NCBI RefSeq assembly: GCF_018531465.1
Contig: NZ_JAHDTF010000029.1
Coordinates: forward strand, 1-64,000
Direction of reading: 5' to 3'
DNA length: 64,000 nucleotides
Source: Sphaerisporangium fuscum
GTDB taxonomy: Bacteria; Actinomycetota; Actinomycetes; Streptosporangiales; Streptosporangiaceae
Under the pieces are notes generated by a model that was not told the DNA's origin, ran no database searches, and was given only the letters and a program-made list of their open reading frames with translations. Both the position numbers and the translations under genes were made by a program. The stretch's first letter is position 1. Each line of letters opens with the position of its first letter. Below are positions 42,601 to 50,280 of the stretch, piece after piece.

Positions 42601-45052
42601 GGAGCCGGCTCGCCGACGACCGGAAGTCGGAGCGCCCCCGCAGGACGGCGGCCAGGGTGGCGCCCGGCCCGATCTCCAGCACGTTGGCCGGCCCCTCCGC
42701 GAACACGACCCGCGCGGCGGCGTCGAAGTCCACGGGCCGGACCAGTTGCCGGGCCCAGAAGGCGGCGGAGGTGGCCTCATCCGGGCCGAGCTCGGCCCCC
42801 GTTTCGGCCGAGATCACCCGCGTCGTGGGCGCTGTCAACGTCATGGCGCTCAGAGCCGCCTCGAACTCCTCCGCCGCCTGCGCCATCGCCGGCGAGTGGA
42901 AGGCGTGCGAGGTGTTCAGGATCTTCGTACCGATCTCTTGCGCGGCCAGCTTCTGAGCCAGATCGGCGATGACATCGCCGGGGCCGGCCAGCACGATCTG
43001 CGCGGGCGCGTTGACCGCGGCCAGCGTCACGTCGTGCGGCAGCAGCCCGGCGACGGCCTCCATGCTCGCGGACACAGCGAGCATGGAGCCACGTGGCATG
43101 CGCTGGATGCACCGGGCCCGCGCGGCGACCGCCCGCAGTCCCGTCTCGAAGTCGAACACTCCGGCGACCGCCGCCGCCACCAACTCGCCGAGGCTGTGAC
43201 CGACCAGCGTGACAGGGGTGACGCCCCACTGCATGAGGCAGTGCGCCAGCGTGTACTCGCCCACATACAGGAGCGGCTGGGCCACCTCGGTCTCGGCGAG
43301 CTCGTCGGGTTCGGCCGCGGACAGCCACAACGCACGCAGGTCGCGGTCCAGCAGCGGCCCCAGCACCTCGAAAGCCGCGTCACACCCCTGGCGGAACATC
43401 GGCTCGGTCTCGTACAGGTGACGGAACATGCCCGGCCGCTGCGCGCCCTGCCCGGGGAAGGCGAAGACCGTGTCCCTGATGACCCCGTCCCAGGTGCGGA
43501 CCCTCGCGGGATCGCGCAGCCCGGCCGCGGCGTCGGCGGGGCCGGCCGCGAGCAGGGCGGCGCGCACCGGCAGGCGGGTGCGGCCCACCCGTAGCGTGTG
43601 AGCGGTGTCGGCGAAACGGCGGGCGTCCAGCCGCTCGAAGTGGCCAGCCAGGCGCTCCCGCAGCGCCGTCTCCGCCAAATCCGTGCGGGCCGACCAGGTC
43701 AGGATCTCCCGAGGGCGTACGCGCTCGGTCTCCGGCTCGGCGGGAGGCGCCTCCTGCAGGACGACATGCGCGTTGGTGCCACCGATGCCGAAGGAGCTGA
43801 CCCCGGCCCGGCGCGGCCGGCCGTCGTCCGGCCATTCGCGCAGCCGGGTGTTGAGGTAGAAGGGCGAGTTCTCCCAGTCGGTCTCGGGAGTGGGGGTGGA
43901 GACGTTGATGCTCGGCGGGATGAGGCGCCGGCTCAGGACGAGTGAGGCCTTGATGAGTCCGGCGATCCCGGCCGCCTGCCCGAGATGACCGATGTTGGAC
44001 TTGACCGAGCCCAGACCGCAGTATTGCGTGGGCAGCGGCTCGGGGGCCGCCTTCTGGTATGCCTCGATGAGCGCGGTCAGCTCGATCGGGTCACCGACCT
44101 TGGTGGCGGTGCCGTGCGCCTCCACGTAGCCGATGTCGCCCGGAGTGATGCCGCTGGCCGCCAGCGCGTCCCGGACGCACTCGCTCTGGCCCACGATGCT
44201 CGGAGCGGTGAAGCCGACCTTTCGCGATCCGTCGTTGTTGATGGCCGAGCCGAGAATCACCGAGTATACGGTGTCGTTGTCCCGCAACGCCGCCGAGAGC
44301 GGTTTGAGAAGCACAGCGCCGACACCGTCGCCGAAGTTGGTACCGGCGCCGTCCACGTCGAACGATCGGACCACGCCGTCGTGGGCGGCCAGTCCGCCGG
44401 CCATCGGCACGTACCCGCGGTGATAGGGGAACTCGATGTCCACGCCCCCCGCGATCACCATCTCGCAATCCCCGGCCCGGATCGCCGTGCACGCCATGTG
44501 GACCGCCATCAGAGAGCTGGAGCAGGCGGTGAGCACGGTCGCGCTCGGCCCGCGCAGGTTGAGCTTGTACGAGATGAACGTGGAGAGGTAGTCGGGCGAG
44601 GTGGCGACGTCGATGGCCGTGTAGCCGACGCTCTCAACGAGATCCTCGTCGCGCTCGATGTAGTCGTAGCGGTAGCGGTTGACGTTGGTCGCGGCGAACA
44701 ACCCGATGCGTCCCTGATAGTCGGCCGGGTCGTAGCCGGCGTGCTCCAGCACGCTGTGCGCCGTCTCCAGCATCAGCCGATACTGCGGATCGCGCAGCTC
44801 CGCCTCCCTTGGCGTCAGCTCGAAGAGCTCCGCGTCGATCGCGTCGGCGTCAGAGATGATCGGCCGCCGCCGCACGTAGTCAGGGCGGGCGATCAACTCC
44901 GGATCCTCGTGGTAGCGCAGCAACTCCTCGTCGCTCAGCTCGGTGAGGCAGTCACGCCCGGCGACCAGGTTGGCCCAGAATTCCTCGATGTTGTCCGCGC
45001 CTGGGAAGCGCCCCGCCATCCCGACGATAGCGATCGGTTCTGCCTGGGCCAT
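39647..45052 (-). CDS. type I PKS module, KS-AT-KR-DH-ACP
   Basis: A 1801-residue single module, the third of this layout. KS Cys177 in TACSSSLMAVH, His in EAHGTATKVGDP and KSNIGHLGQAAG. AT GHSLGELVAA with malonyl-type SHAFHSP. After a longer linker, KR TGGLGGLG with SFSSVAGLTG and GSADYAAANAF. DH after KR with HLFQGVPVLP (HxxxGxxxxP) and HPALVDAAG. ACP FFELGGNSLTAVQL near the C-terminus. A Pro/Gln-rich repeat-like linker before the ACP contains LLTPQEAADPPTGLLTPQEG, i.e. LLTPQE repeated. ATG behind GGAGGT. It heads the run with the dienoyl-reductase-like SDR and is separated from the other two modules by about 9 kb, so it may build a starter or side chain. Confidence 0.93.
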   Translation of the reverse strand: MAQAEPIAIVGMAGRFPGADNIEEFWANLVAGRDCLTELSDEELLRYHEDPELIARPDYVRRRPIISDADAIDAELFELTPREAELRDPQYRLMLETAHSVLEHAGYDPADYQGRIGLFAATNVNRYRYDYIERDEDLVESVGYTAIDVATSPDYLSTFISYKLNLRGPSATVLTACSSSLMAVHMACTAIRAGDCEMVIAGGVDIEFPYHRGYVPMAGGLAAHDGVVRSFDVDGAGTNFGDGVGAVLLKPLSAALRDNDTVYSVILGSAINNDGSRKVGFTAPSIVGQSECVRDALAASGITPGDIGYVEAHGTATKVGDPIELTALIEAYQKAAPEPLPTQYCGLGSVKSNIGHLGQAAGIAGLIKASLVLSRRLIPPSINVSTPTPETDWENSPFYLNTRLREWPDDGRPRRAGVSSFGIGGTNAHVVLQEAPPAEPETERVRPREILTWSARTDLAETALRERLAGHFERLDARRFADTAHTLRVGRTRLPVRAALLAAGPADAAAGLRDPARVRTWDGVIRDTVFAFPGQGAQRPGMFRHLYETEPMFRQGCDAAFEVLGPLLDRDLRALWLSAAEPDELAETEVAQPLLYVGEYTLAHCLMQWGVTPVTLVGHSLGELVAAAVAGVFDFETGLRAVAARARCIQRMPRGSMLAVSASMEAVAGLLPHDVTLAAVNAPAQIVLAGPGDVIADLAQKLAAQEIGTKILNTSHAFHSPAMAQAAEEFEAALSAMTLTAPTTRVISAETGAELGPDEATSAAFWARQLVRPVDFDAAARVVFAEGPANVLEIGPGATLAAVLRGRSDFRSSASRLLPVTGRGDDEGVLEETLARLWVDGVPVTYWRQDERRYRRVAVPGYPYQRRRAWIDRKPAAEEAQEKAAPEAVRRAPAGDPAPALAGQAVPAPDVRRWRFAELHWVRQALPPSPGRVAGRGVAVMLAPGDETAARAAQAALQLGGYRTRRVADRRAPGASGPGAIDPTVEEDWLSAIGRAEGEVVLTHAAMLDPVDHVDADGLERQVAQDLDAVRGMLKAAAVFQRHHRVPTRVLVLARGMVDVTGGEPVNPVRAAVMGLIRSAAQELPAIRFQLVDVSAKASERTLGEVVVGEPPLAAVRGAACWVPRLVTGSPEGTESRLRRRGTYVITGGLGGLGLVVARAMAETGLRPNLVLLGRTPLSRLQNRDDVAAELAAITDSGAEVQVHECDVADVAALGAVVDAAEKRFGRIDGVVHAAGTPGGGLVERRSGAELREVLRPKAGGVLAIEEVFADRAPLDFLVSFSSVAGLTGMYGSADYAAANAFLDAHSTDRRSDERFTVSVQWPGWAEVGMLARSPEGRAVHGGLLADPSSGPAPVLEVVRRPGHDWEFDDHLFQGVPVLPGTSLLQLAVLGAQSVNERAWPVEIRDLAFLAPLVGDGPRRVEVHLRPSPGGHRVVVRSRPEQGRGPWTEHATGLVVGAQPVEAEGLDHLRGRLTEPVDIRLAEWITFGPRWPSLSEGRASEGERLVRLVLPERFHDDLSAHPVHPALVDAAGGVLHTLPPGRAYAPFLYRRVVALEPLTGDVHVHGRATTGAQVAGALDFHIYDSRTGALLFYAESFTIREVKDGAFAAPGRGEEVAGRPTALLTPQEAADPPTGLLTPQEGAAAFLELLRQDLSPVVLVDLVDAPVEAPGLPPAGGPSVVLRAGAASDGDQRYTDALPKAPEAERSGEERADQRDEPQDEQIEPVLRGLWAAALGLEKIGGQEDFFELGGNSLTAVQLVARINARFGTQLGAGALFEFSTLEALASELTQLAEAEGRSGA

Positions 45053-45143
45053 GCGCTACCTCCGATGTCGATGCCGCCGCGCCAGGGTGATTGTGGCTCG
45101 CCGGTCGGTCGCTTTCACGTCACGCAAACCTGCGACGGCCCGC

Positions 45144-45740
45144 TCAGCCGAATTCGGTGACCTGCCCCAGCAGCGCGGCGCGCGTGAGCTCGGCCTTGTT
45201 GCCGGCCCCGAGCTTGGCGCGGATCCGTTTGACGTAGGTGTCGACGGTGTGCCTGCTGATGCCCAGCCGGGTGGCGATCTGACCGTGGGTGAGTCCCTGG
45301 GAGATCCGCCGCAGCACCTGCTTCTCCCGCTCCGAGAGGGCCGACGGGCCGGCCGCGGCTGCGTCGTCGGGCTCGTCCGGCCCGTCGTTCCTGGCCGGCG
45401 CGCCTGTCGTGACCTCGTGGATTCCGTTGACGATGACGTCTTCCGGCGCCATCTTGCTGAGGACGAGTGAAGCGCCGGCCTTGATGAACGCGACGTCACC
45501 GAACGACGGGTGCGTCCGAAGGACGATCACCGACGTGTAGGCCGCGAGGCGCGAGATATAGCCAAGGGAGTCCTGGGCGGGCAGCACGGCCGGATCGACG
45601 AGGAGTGCGTCGGCGCGCCATGGAACGCGGTCGGTCAGAGAACTACGCACGTCGAGCACCTTCATCCCGGCGTTCGACAGAACGTGCGTCAGGCCAACGA
45701 TGAAGATTGGTGATGTGTCCACGATCTCAACACGGATCAC
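45144..45740 (-). CDS. LuxR/NarL-type response-regulator-like transcription factor
   Basis: A 198-residue protein with an N-terminal receiver-like domain (IVDTSPIFIVGLTHVL, ALLVDPAVLP) and a C-terminal LuxR helix-turn-helix (LSEREKQVLRRISQGLTHGQ, ISRHTVDTYVKRIRAKL). The receiver lacks the usual acidic pair at its N-terminus and the phospho-acceptor position reads VDP, so phosphorylation is not assured. No histidine kinase is next to it. GTG start behind GGGGG. It sits 91 bp upstream of the third PKS gene on the same strand and probably regulates that run. Confidence 0.88.
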   Translation of the reverse strand: MIRVEIVDTSPIFIVGLTHVLSNAGMKVLDVRSSLTDRVPWRADALLVDPAVLPAQDSLGYISRLAAYTSVIVLRTHPSFGDVAFIKAGASLVLSKMAPEDVIVNGIHEVTTGAPARNDGPDEPDDAAAAGPSALSEREKQVLRRISQGLTHGQIATRLGISRHTVDTYVKRIRAKLGAGNKAELTRAALLGQVTEFG

Positions 45741-45769
45741 AATGCCCCCAATGGTTCCGTCTCGAAACG

Positions 45770-45783
45770 GCAGCGAACGCTGC
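45770..45783. promoter_or_regulatory. short inverted repeat upstream of the LuxR-type gene
   Basis: GCAGCG-AA-CGCTGC is a 6+2+6 inverted repeat 30 bp upstream of the GTG, inside the 128-bp gap to the carrier gene. It could be an autoregulatory operator or a weak terminator for the carrier gene; no U-tract is seen. Confidence 0.3.
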
Positions 45784-45868
45784 TGAGTTCAGGCTGTCCG
45801 GAACAAATGGAGTGATTGTTGAGAGAATCTTGATCGCCTGGTCAAGCCATCTGCCATCGCAGACCGTT

Positions 45869-46114
45869 TCAGGCGTTTCGGTCCCAGGGCAGGCGGGCGA
45901 CGACCGGGCGTCCCGACTCGGCGAGCAGCCGCACGGTGGGATAGCGGTAAAGGTCGGTGAGCGACACGGCCAGGCCGAGGTCGCGCAGGCCGGGTAGCAC
46001 CTGGGCCAGCATGAGGGACGAGAATCCGGCCTCGAAAAAGTTGACATCGAGATCGATCGGACGATGTTCGGCGAACAGCGCATGGACCCGCTCGAGCAGC
46101 TCCCGATCAGCCAT
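45869..46114 (-). CDS. free-standing carrier protein
   Basis: An 81-residue carrier protein with LLERVHALFAEH in helix 1 and FFEAGFSSLMLAQVL around the phosphopantetheine Ser, ending in LYRYPTVRLLAESG. The ATG at 46114 is chosen, with AGGAGG and GTAGGG upstream; an in-frame ATG at 46153 would add 13 residues. It is the outermost gene of locus A and the fourth free carrier in the cluster. The GFSSLML variant of the GxDSL site is similar to GVTSVML in the carrier at 10352-10660. Confidence 0.75.
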   Translation of the reverse strand: MADRELLERVHALFAEHRPIDLDVNFFEAGFSSLMLAQVLPGLRDLGLAVSLTDLYRYPTVRLLAESGRPVVARLPWDRNA

Positions 46115-46405
46115 CGCCCTACCTGCCTCCTGCGTGACGGCGTGCATCGCCATGGTGACAACATCTGCGTGCCGGGACCTGTCCCGTGTAAACGCGACTG
46201 ATCGCCGCAGCGCCAAGCCGGCATAATCGAGACCTAGCCGGTACACGTACAGCCGTGCCTCTTACCGACGGGGCACCCCCCGAGCGGGCTCACCATATTC
46301 GCGGGACTGCTGTGTACGACCGCCAACGTCCTGTCCCGGCGCGCTTCGGCCGGGCCGCTGTCTCCGGGTGACTTCGTGGTGTCGCCAGCGTCGGCGCGGA
46401 CGGCC

Positions 46406-46510
46406 TCACCTTCGCAACAGTCCCCGCGCGGGCACCCCGTCAGCGGCCAGCCGGCTCAACACTTCGCGGCTGAGCAAGCCGCCGGCATCCGTCACCAGCC
46501 AGTCCGTCAT
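46406..46510 (-). pseudogene. possible remnant of an NmrA-like NAD(P)-binding protein
   Basis: From the ATG at 46510 the frame reads LVTDAGGLLSREVLSRLAAD then GVPARGLLRR and stops. This resembles the first beta-alpha unit of NmrA-type epimerases, where a glycine-rich loop is followed by a strand ending in Arg. In a shifted frame beyond the stop EAVRADAGDTT echoes the next conserved segment of that family. Nothing further is recognisable. Weak evidence; it could be chance. Confidence 0.3.
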
Positions 46511-47000
46511 TCACATCCCCTGCAGTCATGGTCACGTCCACGGCAAGGGACCTGGGTTGAATCGCAGCCCGATGACCTCAGCCTTCACCCTGCCCCGCTC
46601 GTGGCTCGCGACCTAGAGTCTGCAGTGGTCATCAGCGGCCTTACCTTGATCATGTGACCGGTGGTTGGCGTGGTCACGTCCGGCTCGACCAGGAGTCTCC
46701 TGCGGCCCAGGCACGAAGCACTGATGGTCAGTCTCGCGGGTATGCGACTGTCGCCCAGGAGGAGCGGCACTCTGCATGCGCAAGCCAGCTGGCGCGCGAG
46801 GCTCAGTTCCAAGAGCTCGACGTAGTCACCGCGCTGTCGCGGTCCGCGTACGGCGTCGAGCGTCCTCGTACTACAGGTGGACTCGAACGTTTCGTGGACC
46901 AGGCATCGCTATCACACCAGCCTCCACTCGGATCCTGTCACCGATTTCGCATTGTCGATGGGGGCAATCGGGCAGGCAACTGCCCCGGCCACCCCCAAAA

Positions 47001-47022
47001 TCAAGGACACGTGACTCCTTGA
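47001..47022. promoter_or_regulatory. 22-bp inverted repeat upstream of the DegT gene
   Basis: TCAAGGA-CACGTGAC-TCCTTGA has perfect 7-bp arms around a CACGTG core, 60 bp upstream of the aminotransferase ATG. It is placed to be an operator for the plus-strand aminotransferase-dioxygenase pair. Confidence 0.4.
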
Positions 47023-47082
47023 GCGATCATAACCTGCGCCCTACGTTGAGGAGCGGCCTATCCAACTGCAGGAAAGGGTGCG

Positions 47083-48186
47083 ATGACCGAGTTACTCGCA
47101 AAGGCTGACATCGAGGCTGCGGTGAGAGTTCTCCGATCGGGGCAGCTCGGCGGCCCCGATCATCCGGAAGTCCGGCGTTTCGAGTCCGCCTTGGCCCAGC
47201 AGTCCGGTGTGCCGCATGCCGTCGCAGTCGGATCAGGCACCGCGGCCATCCACTGCGCGTTGATCGCGCTGGGCATCGGCCCGGGCGATGAGGTCATCGT
47301 GCCCGCGCACACCTTCATCGCTACGGCCACGCCAGTGCTCATGACCGGTGCCACTCCTGTCGTCGTCGACATCGACGACAGCACGTACTGCATCGACCCG
47401 CCCGCGGTACACTCGGCGGTGTCGTCGCGGACACGTGCGATCATCGCTGTTCACATCAACGGGCATCCTGCTCTCGTCGATCAGCTGCCGCAGGATGTGC
47501 CACTGATCAGCGACGCCTGTCAGGCGCACGGGGCGCGGCTTTTCGGTCAGCATGTGGGAGCCATGGGAGTGGCCTCGGCGTTCAGCTTCTGGCAGGACAA
47601 ACTCATTACCGCAGCAGGAGAGGGCGGTGCCGTCCTCACGTCCGACGACTCGATCGCCGACAGAATTCGCCTGATCAGGTCGCACGCGATGGAGCAGATT
47701 CCGAGCAGCCCAGACTTCCATCACGTCACGCTGGGCTACAACTACCGGCTGACCGGTGTGCAAGCCGCAGTGGGTCACTCCCAGCTGTCCAGGCTCGAAG
47801 ATTCCGTCCGTGAACGGCGAGCGCGTGCGCTGCGGCTAGCGGAACTACTGACGGAAGTTCCAGGGATCAAGCCTCCGATCGAGAGAGAAGGGGCCCAGCA
47901 CGCCTTTTGGAAGTTTGTCGTCGAGGTCGAGGCTGAGCGGTTCGAAGGCGGCCGGGCCGGTTTAATGATGGCGCTGGCCGAGTTCGGTGTACGAACCGCG
48001 CCCCGATACCCAGTGCCACTGACGCGACAGCCCGTTCTGGGTGGCGGCAACGCGCGGCTGATGTCTTGCCCGCGCGCTGAATCTCTCGCCGACCGTCTGC
48101 TGACGATCCCGCTGCCTGCTGAGGCGGGCACCATCGACGGCCTGGCCGACTTGGTGAAGAAGGCGGCAGACGCACAACGCCGCTGA
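47083..48186 (+). CDS. DegT/DnrJ/EryC1/StrS-family PLP aminotransferase
   Basis: A 367-residue sugar/cyclitol aminotransferase. Motifs: VAVGSGTAAIHCALIALGI, GDEVIVPAHTFIATATPV, DACQAHGA, the PLP-Lys segment SFWQDKLITAAGEGGAV with Lys at about 181, and LGYNYRLTGVQAAVGHSQL. Members transfer the amino group of Gln or Glu to keto sugars or to cyclitol ketones such as 2-deoxy-scyllo-inosose. The cyclase at 49144-50280 would make exactly such a ketone, so a cyclitol aminotransferase is the favoured role (inference). ATG behind GGAAAGGG; the dioxygenase follows after 6 bp. Confidence 0.9.
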   Translation: MTELLAKADIEAAVRVLRSGQLGGPDHPEVRRFESALAQQSGVPHAVAVGSGTAAIHCALIALGIGPGDEVIVPAHTFIATATPVLMTGATPVVVDIDDSTYCIDPPAVHSAVSSRTRAIIAVHINGHPALVDQLPQDVPLISDACQAHGARLFGQHVGAMGVASAFSFWQDKLITAAGEGGAVLTSDDSIADRIRLIRSHAMEQIPSSPDFHHVTLGYNYRLTGVQAAVGHSQLSRLEDSVRERRARALRLAELLTEVPGIKPPIEREGAQHAFWKFVVEVEAERFEGGRAGLMMALAEFGVRTAPRYPVPLTRQPVLGGGNARLMSCPRAESLADRLLTIPLPAEAGTIDGLADLVKKAADAQRR

Positions 48187-48192
48187 GAGGAG

Positions 48193-49092
48193 ATGAGCGT
48201 GGCTCGCATTAGCGATGATCATCTGATGCGTTATCGGAACGACGGATATGTGTTAGTCGAAGACTTCATGACCGAGGAGGAGCTAGTAGCAGTAACCTCC
48301 GACTTGTCGCAGTATTTCCCAACCTGGGAAGAATTGGCAAATTGCCCGGAAAAGTGGCCTGAGCTCGATCGCACCGGTGACGGTGTGGCAGAGCTGCCTT
48401 TCAAGGGCGCCTCGCTCAACGACATGAGCACTCACCCAGCCCTGGTCGACATCACCCGCCGGATGCTCGGGGAGGACCAGGTCTTCCTTACCCAGTCGAT
48501 TTGTTGGGCCAAGTATGCGGGCCGGACCGACTTCGAGCAGTCGTTGCACCTCGACTGGCACGACAACTCGCTGGTCATGCCACGCAGCGACGGCGCGTTC
48601 GGCCAGCTCCACATGATCCTTTATTACTCTGACATCACTGAAGGGTTGGCGCCGACGACCGTGGTACCGCGCTCGGCCGCAGCCGGCCGCGGCGCCGTAC
48701 CGTGGGCCCGCACCAAACGGATCGATCCTGAACTCTACGATCATGAGCTGCCCATCTACGCCAAGACAGGCTCGCTACTGATCTTCTCGGCCCATACGTT
48801 TCACCGCTGCTCGGGATTCAGCGTCGAGGAAGGCGCCCGGGTCAGCCACCACCTGGCCTGGCGTGGCATTGGCCACGAGTGGATGTCCTGGCGAGGCTGG
48901 GCCCAGTACGCCGATCATCTCCAGATGCTTCGATGGATCCAGCGCGCCACGGTCGAGCAGCGCTCCGTGCTCGGCTTCCCGCCCCCTGGTCATCCGTACT
49001 GGAACGAGGAGAGCCTGGAGCTGGTCGCCCAGCGCTATCCGCATATGGACCTCGGCCCCTACCGGCAGGCCTTTACCGGAACGTATTCGTGA
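48193..49092 (+). CDS. PhyH-family Fe(II)/2-oxoglutarate dioxygenase
   Basis: A 299-residue phytanoyl-CoA-dioxygenase-like protein: YRNDGYVLVEDFM at the start, the metal-binding HxD in LHLDWHDNS, and a distal His in FSAHTFHRCSG with Arg in RVSHHLAWRG. Such enzymes hydroxylate or oxidatively cyclise; in the hygromycin B and orthosomycin pathways relatives form orthoester bonds between sugars. ATG at 48193, although GTG at 48199 has better spacing to AGGAG. Paired with the aminotransferase and ending just before a strong terminator. Whether it hydroxylates or makes an orthoester here is unknown. Confidence 0.88.
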   Translation: MSVARISDDHLMRYRNDGYVLVEDFMTEEELVAVTSDLSQYFPTWEELANCPEKWPELDRTGDGVAELPFKGASLNDMSTHPALVDITRRMLGEDQVFLTQSICWAKYAGRTDFEQSLHLDWHDNSLVMPRSDGAFGQLHMILYYSDITEGLAPTTVVPRSAAAGRGAVPWARTKRIDPELYDHELPIYAKTGSLLIFSAHTFHRCSGFSVEEGARVSHHLAWRGIGHEWMSWRGWAQYADHLQMLRWIQRATVEQRSVLGFPPPGHPYWNEESLELVAQRYPHMDLGPYRQAFTGTYS

Positions 49093-49094
49093 CG

Positions 49095-49130
49095 ACGATG
49101 GGCGCGGCCTTGGTGGCTCGCGCCCATCGT
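49095..49130. terminator. bidirectional stem-loop terminator
   Basis: ACGATGGGCGCG (49095-49106) pairs perfectly with CGCGCCCATCGT (49119-49130) around a 12-nt loop, in the 51-bp gap between the convergent dioxygenase and cyclase genes. A 12-bp GC-rich stem at such a spot fits a terminator for both strands; no long U-tract is present. Confidence 0.8.
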
Positions 49131-49143
49131 GCTGTTTCCGCAC

Positions 49144-50280
49144 TCAGCCGAGTGCGTCGACCATCACCTCGGCCACCAGACTCACCGGCACCACGGTCAG
49201 CGGAAGCGCACCCGTCCTAGCGGGAACGCCGGGAGAAGTGATCAACACCATGGGCACCTCGTTCGCCCCCGCGGGTAGGTAGCCGCGCTTGTTGTCCTTG
49301 AGCAGCTGGACGGCGAGCGCATCGACGTCGAGCAGGCCGGAGAACTCCCTGGGCAGCATCAGCGGTAGCCCGACGGCGTTCAGCAGTGTGTCGTGCAGCG
49401 CGATGTCCGCGGCAGGCAGTAAGCCCAGCCGTCCCGCGACCCGGGCGGCCACGCGCATGCCCAAACCCACACCCATGCCATGGGAGATCGCGCCGCCTGA
49501 CATCGCTTCGAGTGCGTGCCCCGCCGTGTGGCCGTATTCCAGCACCAGCGCGCCGCACCGCTCCTTACCGTCACCACGCAGGACCTGGTCCTTGCTGCGT
49601 ACCGCCATCTTGACGAAGGCCAGTAGCTCCTGCACCGAGTAGGAGGCGGAAGGCCGCAAGGAGGCGCCCAACGGCTCAAGGTCCTCGCTCGAGATCACGA
49701 AGGCGTTCTTGACGATCTCGGCCTCCCCCGCCCTGATCTCCTTGGACGGCAGCGTCAGAAGGGACTCGGGGTCTGCCCAGATCAACTCGGGCGCGTAGTA
49801 GGTGCCGATGCCGTTCTTGACCCCAGCCAAGTTGATGCCCTGCTTCAGCGAGAGAACGACGTCGCTCATACCGATCAGCGTGGTGGGCACCTGGATGAGC
49901 CGGATGCCACGCAGCATGAGGGAGGCGGCGAGCCCACCGACGTTGCACACATTGCCTCCGCCGACTGCCAGCAGCACCGAAGCCCTCGACGCGCCCACGC
50001 GGAAGGCCTCGCTGCATACCCGCTCCACGCAAGCCAGTGACTTGGCCGCCTCACCGTCGGGTAGCCGCACGGTGGTGACAGGTGCCGTGCCCGACAACTG
50101 GCCGGCCAGCTTGCCGGTCAGGTGCTCGAGCATCGGTTGCTCGCTGCTCACGATGATCCAGCGATCCGGCCGCAGCCTCGCCGCTTTCTCGATGAAAGCC
50201 TGTTGACCGCCGAGCAGGTACGGCACACGGGTGTCGCCGATGGAAACGACGAACTCCTCATCATCGACGACTACTGTCAT
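49144..50280 (-). CDS. sugar phosphate cyclase, 2-deoxy-scyllo-inosose-synthase-like
   Basis: A 378-residue member of the dehydroquinate-synthase fold. NAD- and metal-site motifs: DGEAAKSL, GGGNVCNVGGLAASLMLRG, VPTTLIGMSDVVLSLKQGIN, AGEAEIVKNAF, and EYGHTAGHALE with ISHGMGVGLGM. The combination NVGG and SLKQGINL follows 2-deoxy-scyllo-inosose synthases (NVAG, SIKQAVNL in the butirosin enzyme as I recall) rather than DHQ synthases or C7 cyclases such as ValA, which have DVAG and KTGVN. The expected reaction would be glucose-6-phosphate to 2-deoxy-scyllo-inosose. The ATG overlaps the stop of the APH-type gene. A dehydrogenase for a 2-deoxystreptamine route is not in the window. Confidence 0.82.
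   Translation of the reverse strand: MTVVVDDEEFVVSIGDTRVPYLLGGQQAFIEKAARLRPDRWIIVSSEQPMLEHLTGKLAGQLSGTAPVTTVRLPDGEAAKSLACVERVCSEAFRVGASRASVLLAVGGGNVCNVGGLAASLMLRGIRLIQVPTTLIGMSDVVLSLKQGINLAGVKNGIGTYYAPELIWADPESLLTLPSKEIRAGEAEIVKNAFVISSEDLEPLGASLRPSASYSVQELLAFVKMAVRSKDQVLRGDGKERCGALVLEYGHTAGHALEAMSGGAISHGMGVGLGMRVAARVAGRLGLLPAADIALHDTLLNAVGLPLMLPREFSGLLDVDALAVQLLKDNKRGYLPAGANEVPMVLITSPGVPARTGALPLTVVPVSLVAEVMVDALG

Larger units (their letters stand above)
46115..47082. other. intergenic kilobase between the two loci
   Basis: No complete gene is supported here. The frames present are short, switch strand and lack ribosome-binding sites or family motifs. The stretch holds a 34-codon epimerase remnant (46406-46510) and, at its right end, the promoter region and a 22-bp inverted repeat ahead of the aminotransferase gene. 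It separates the NRPS/PKS locus from the saccharide locus and looks like decayed sequence at a junction. Confidence 0.6.

Noticed and set aside
40310..43594. 1094-codon plus-strand open frame opposite the third PKS
   Set aside because: It is a codon-position shadow of the PKS gene, Arg/Gly/His/Pro-rich, with no recognisable domain.
46376..47022. Plus-strand open frames of 80-120 codons in the inter-locus gap
   Set aside because: No ribosome-binding sites, no family motifs and mutually overlapping frames; composition looks non-coding.
49144..50280. Housekeeping 3-dehydroquinate synthase
   Set aside because: The NVGG and SLKQGINL motifs fit 2-deoxy-scyllo-inosose synthases better, and no shikimate gene is adjacent.
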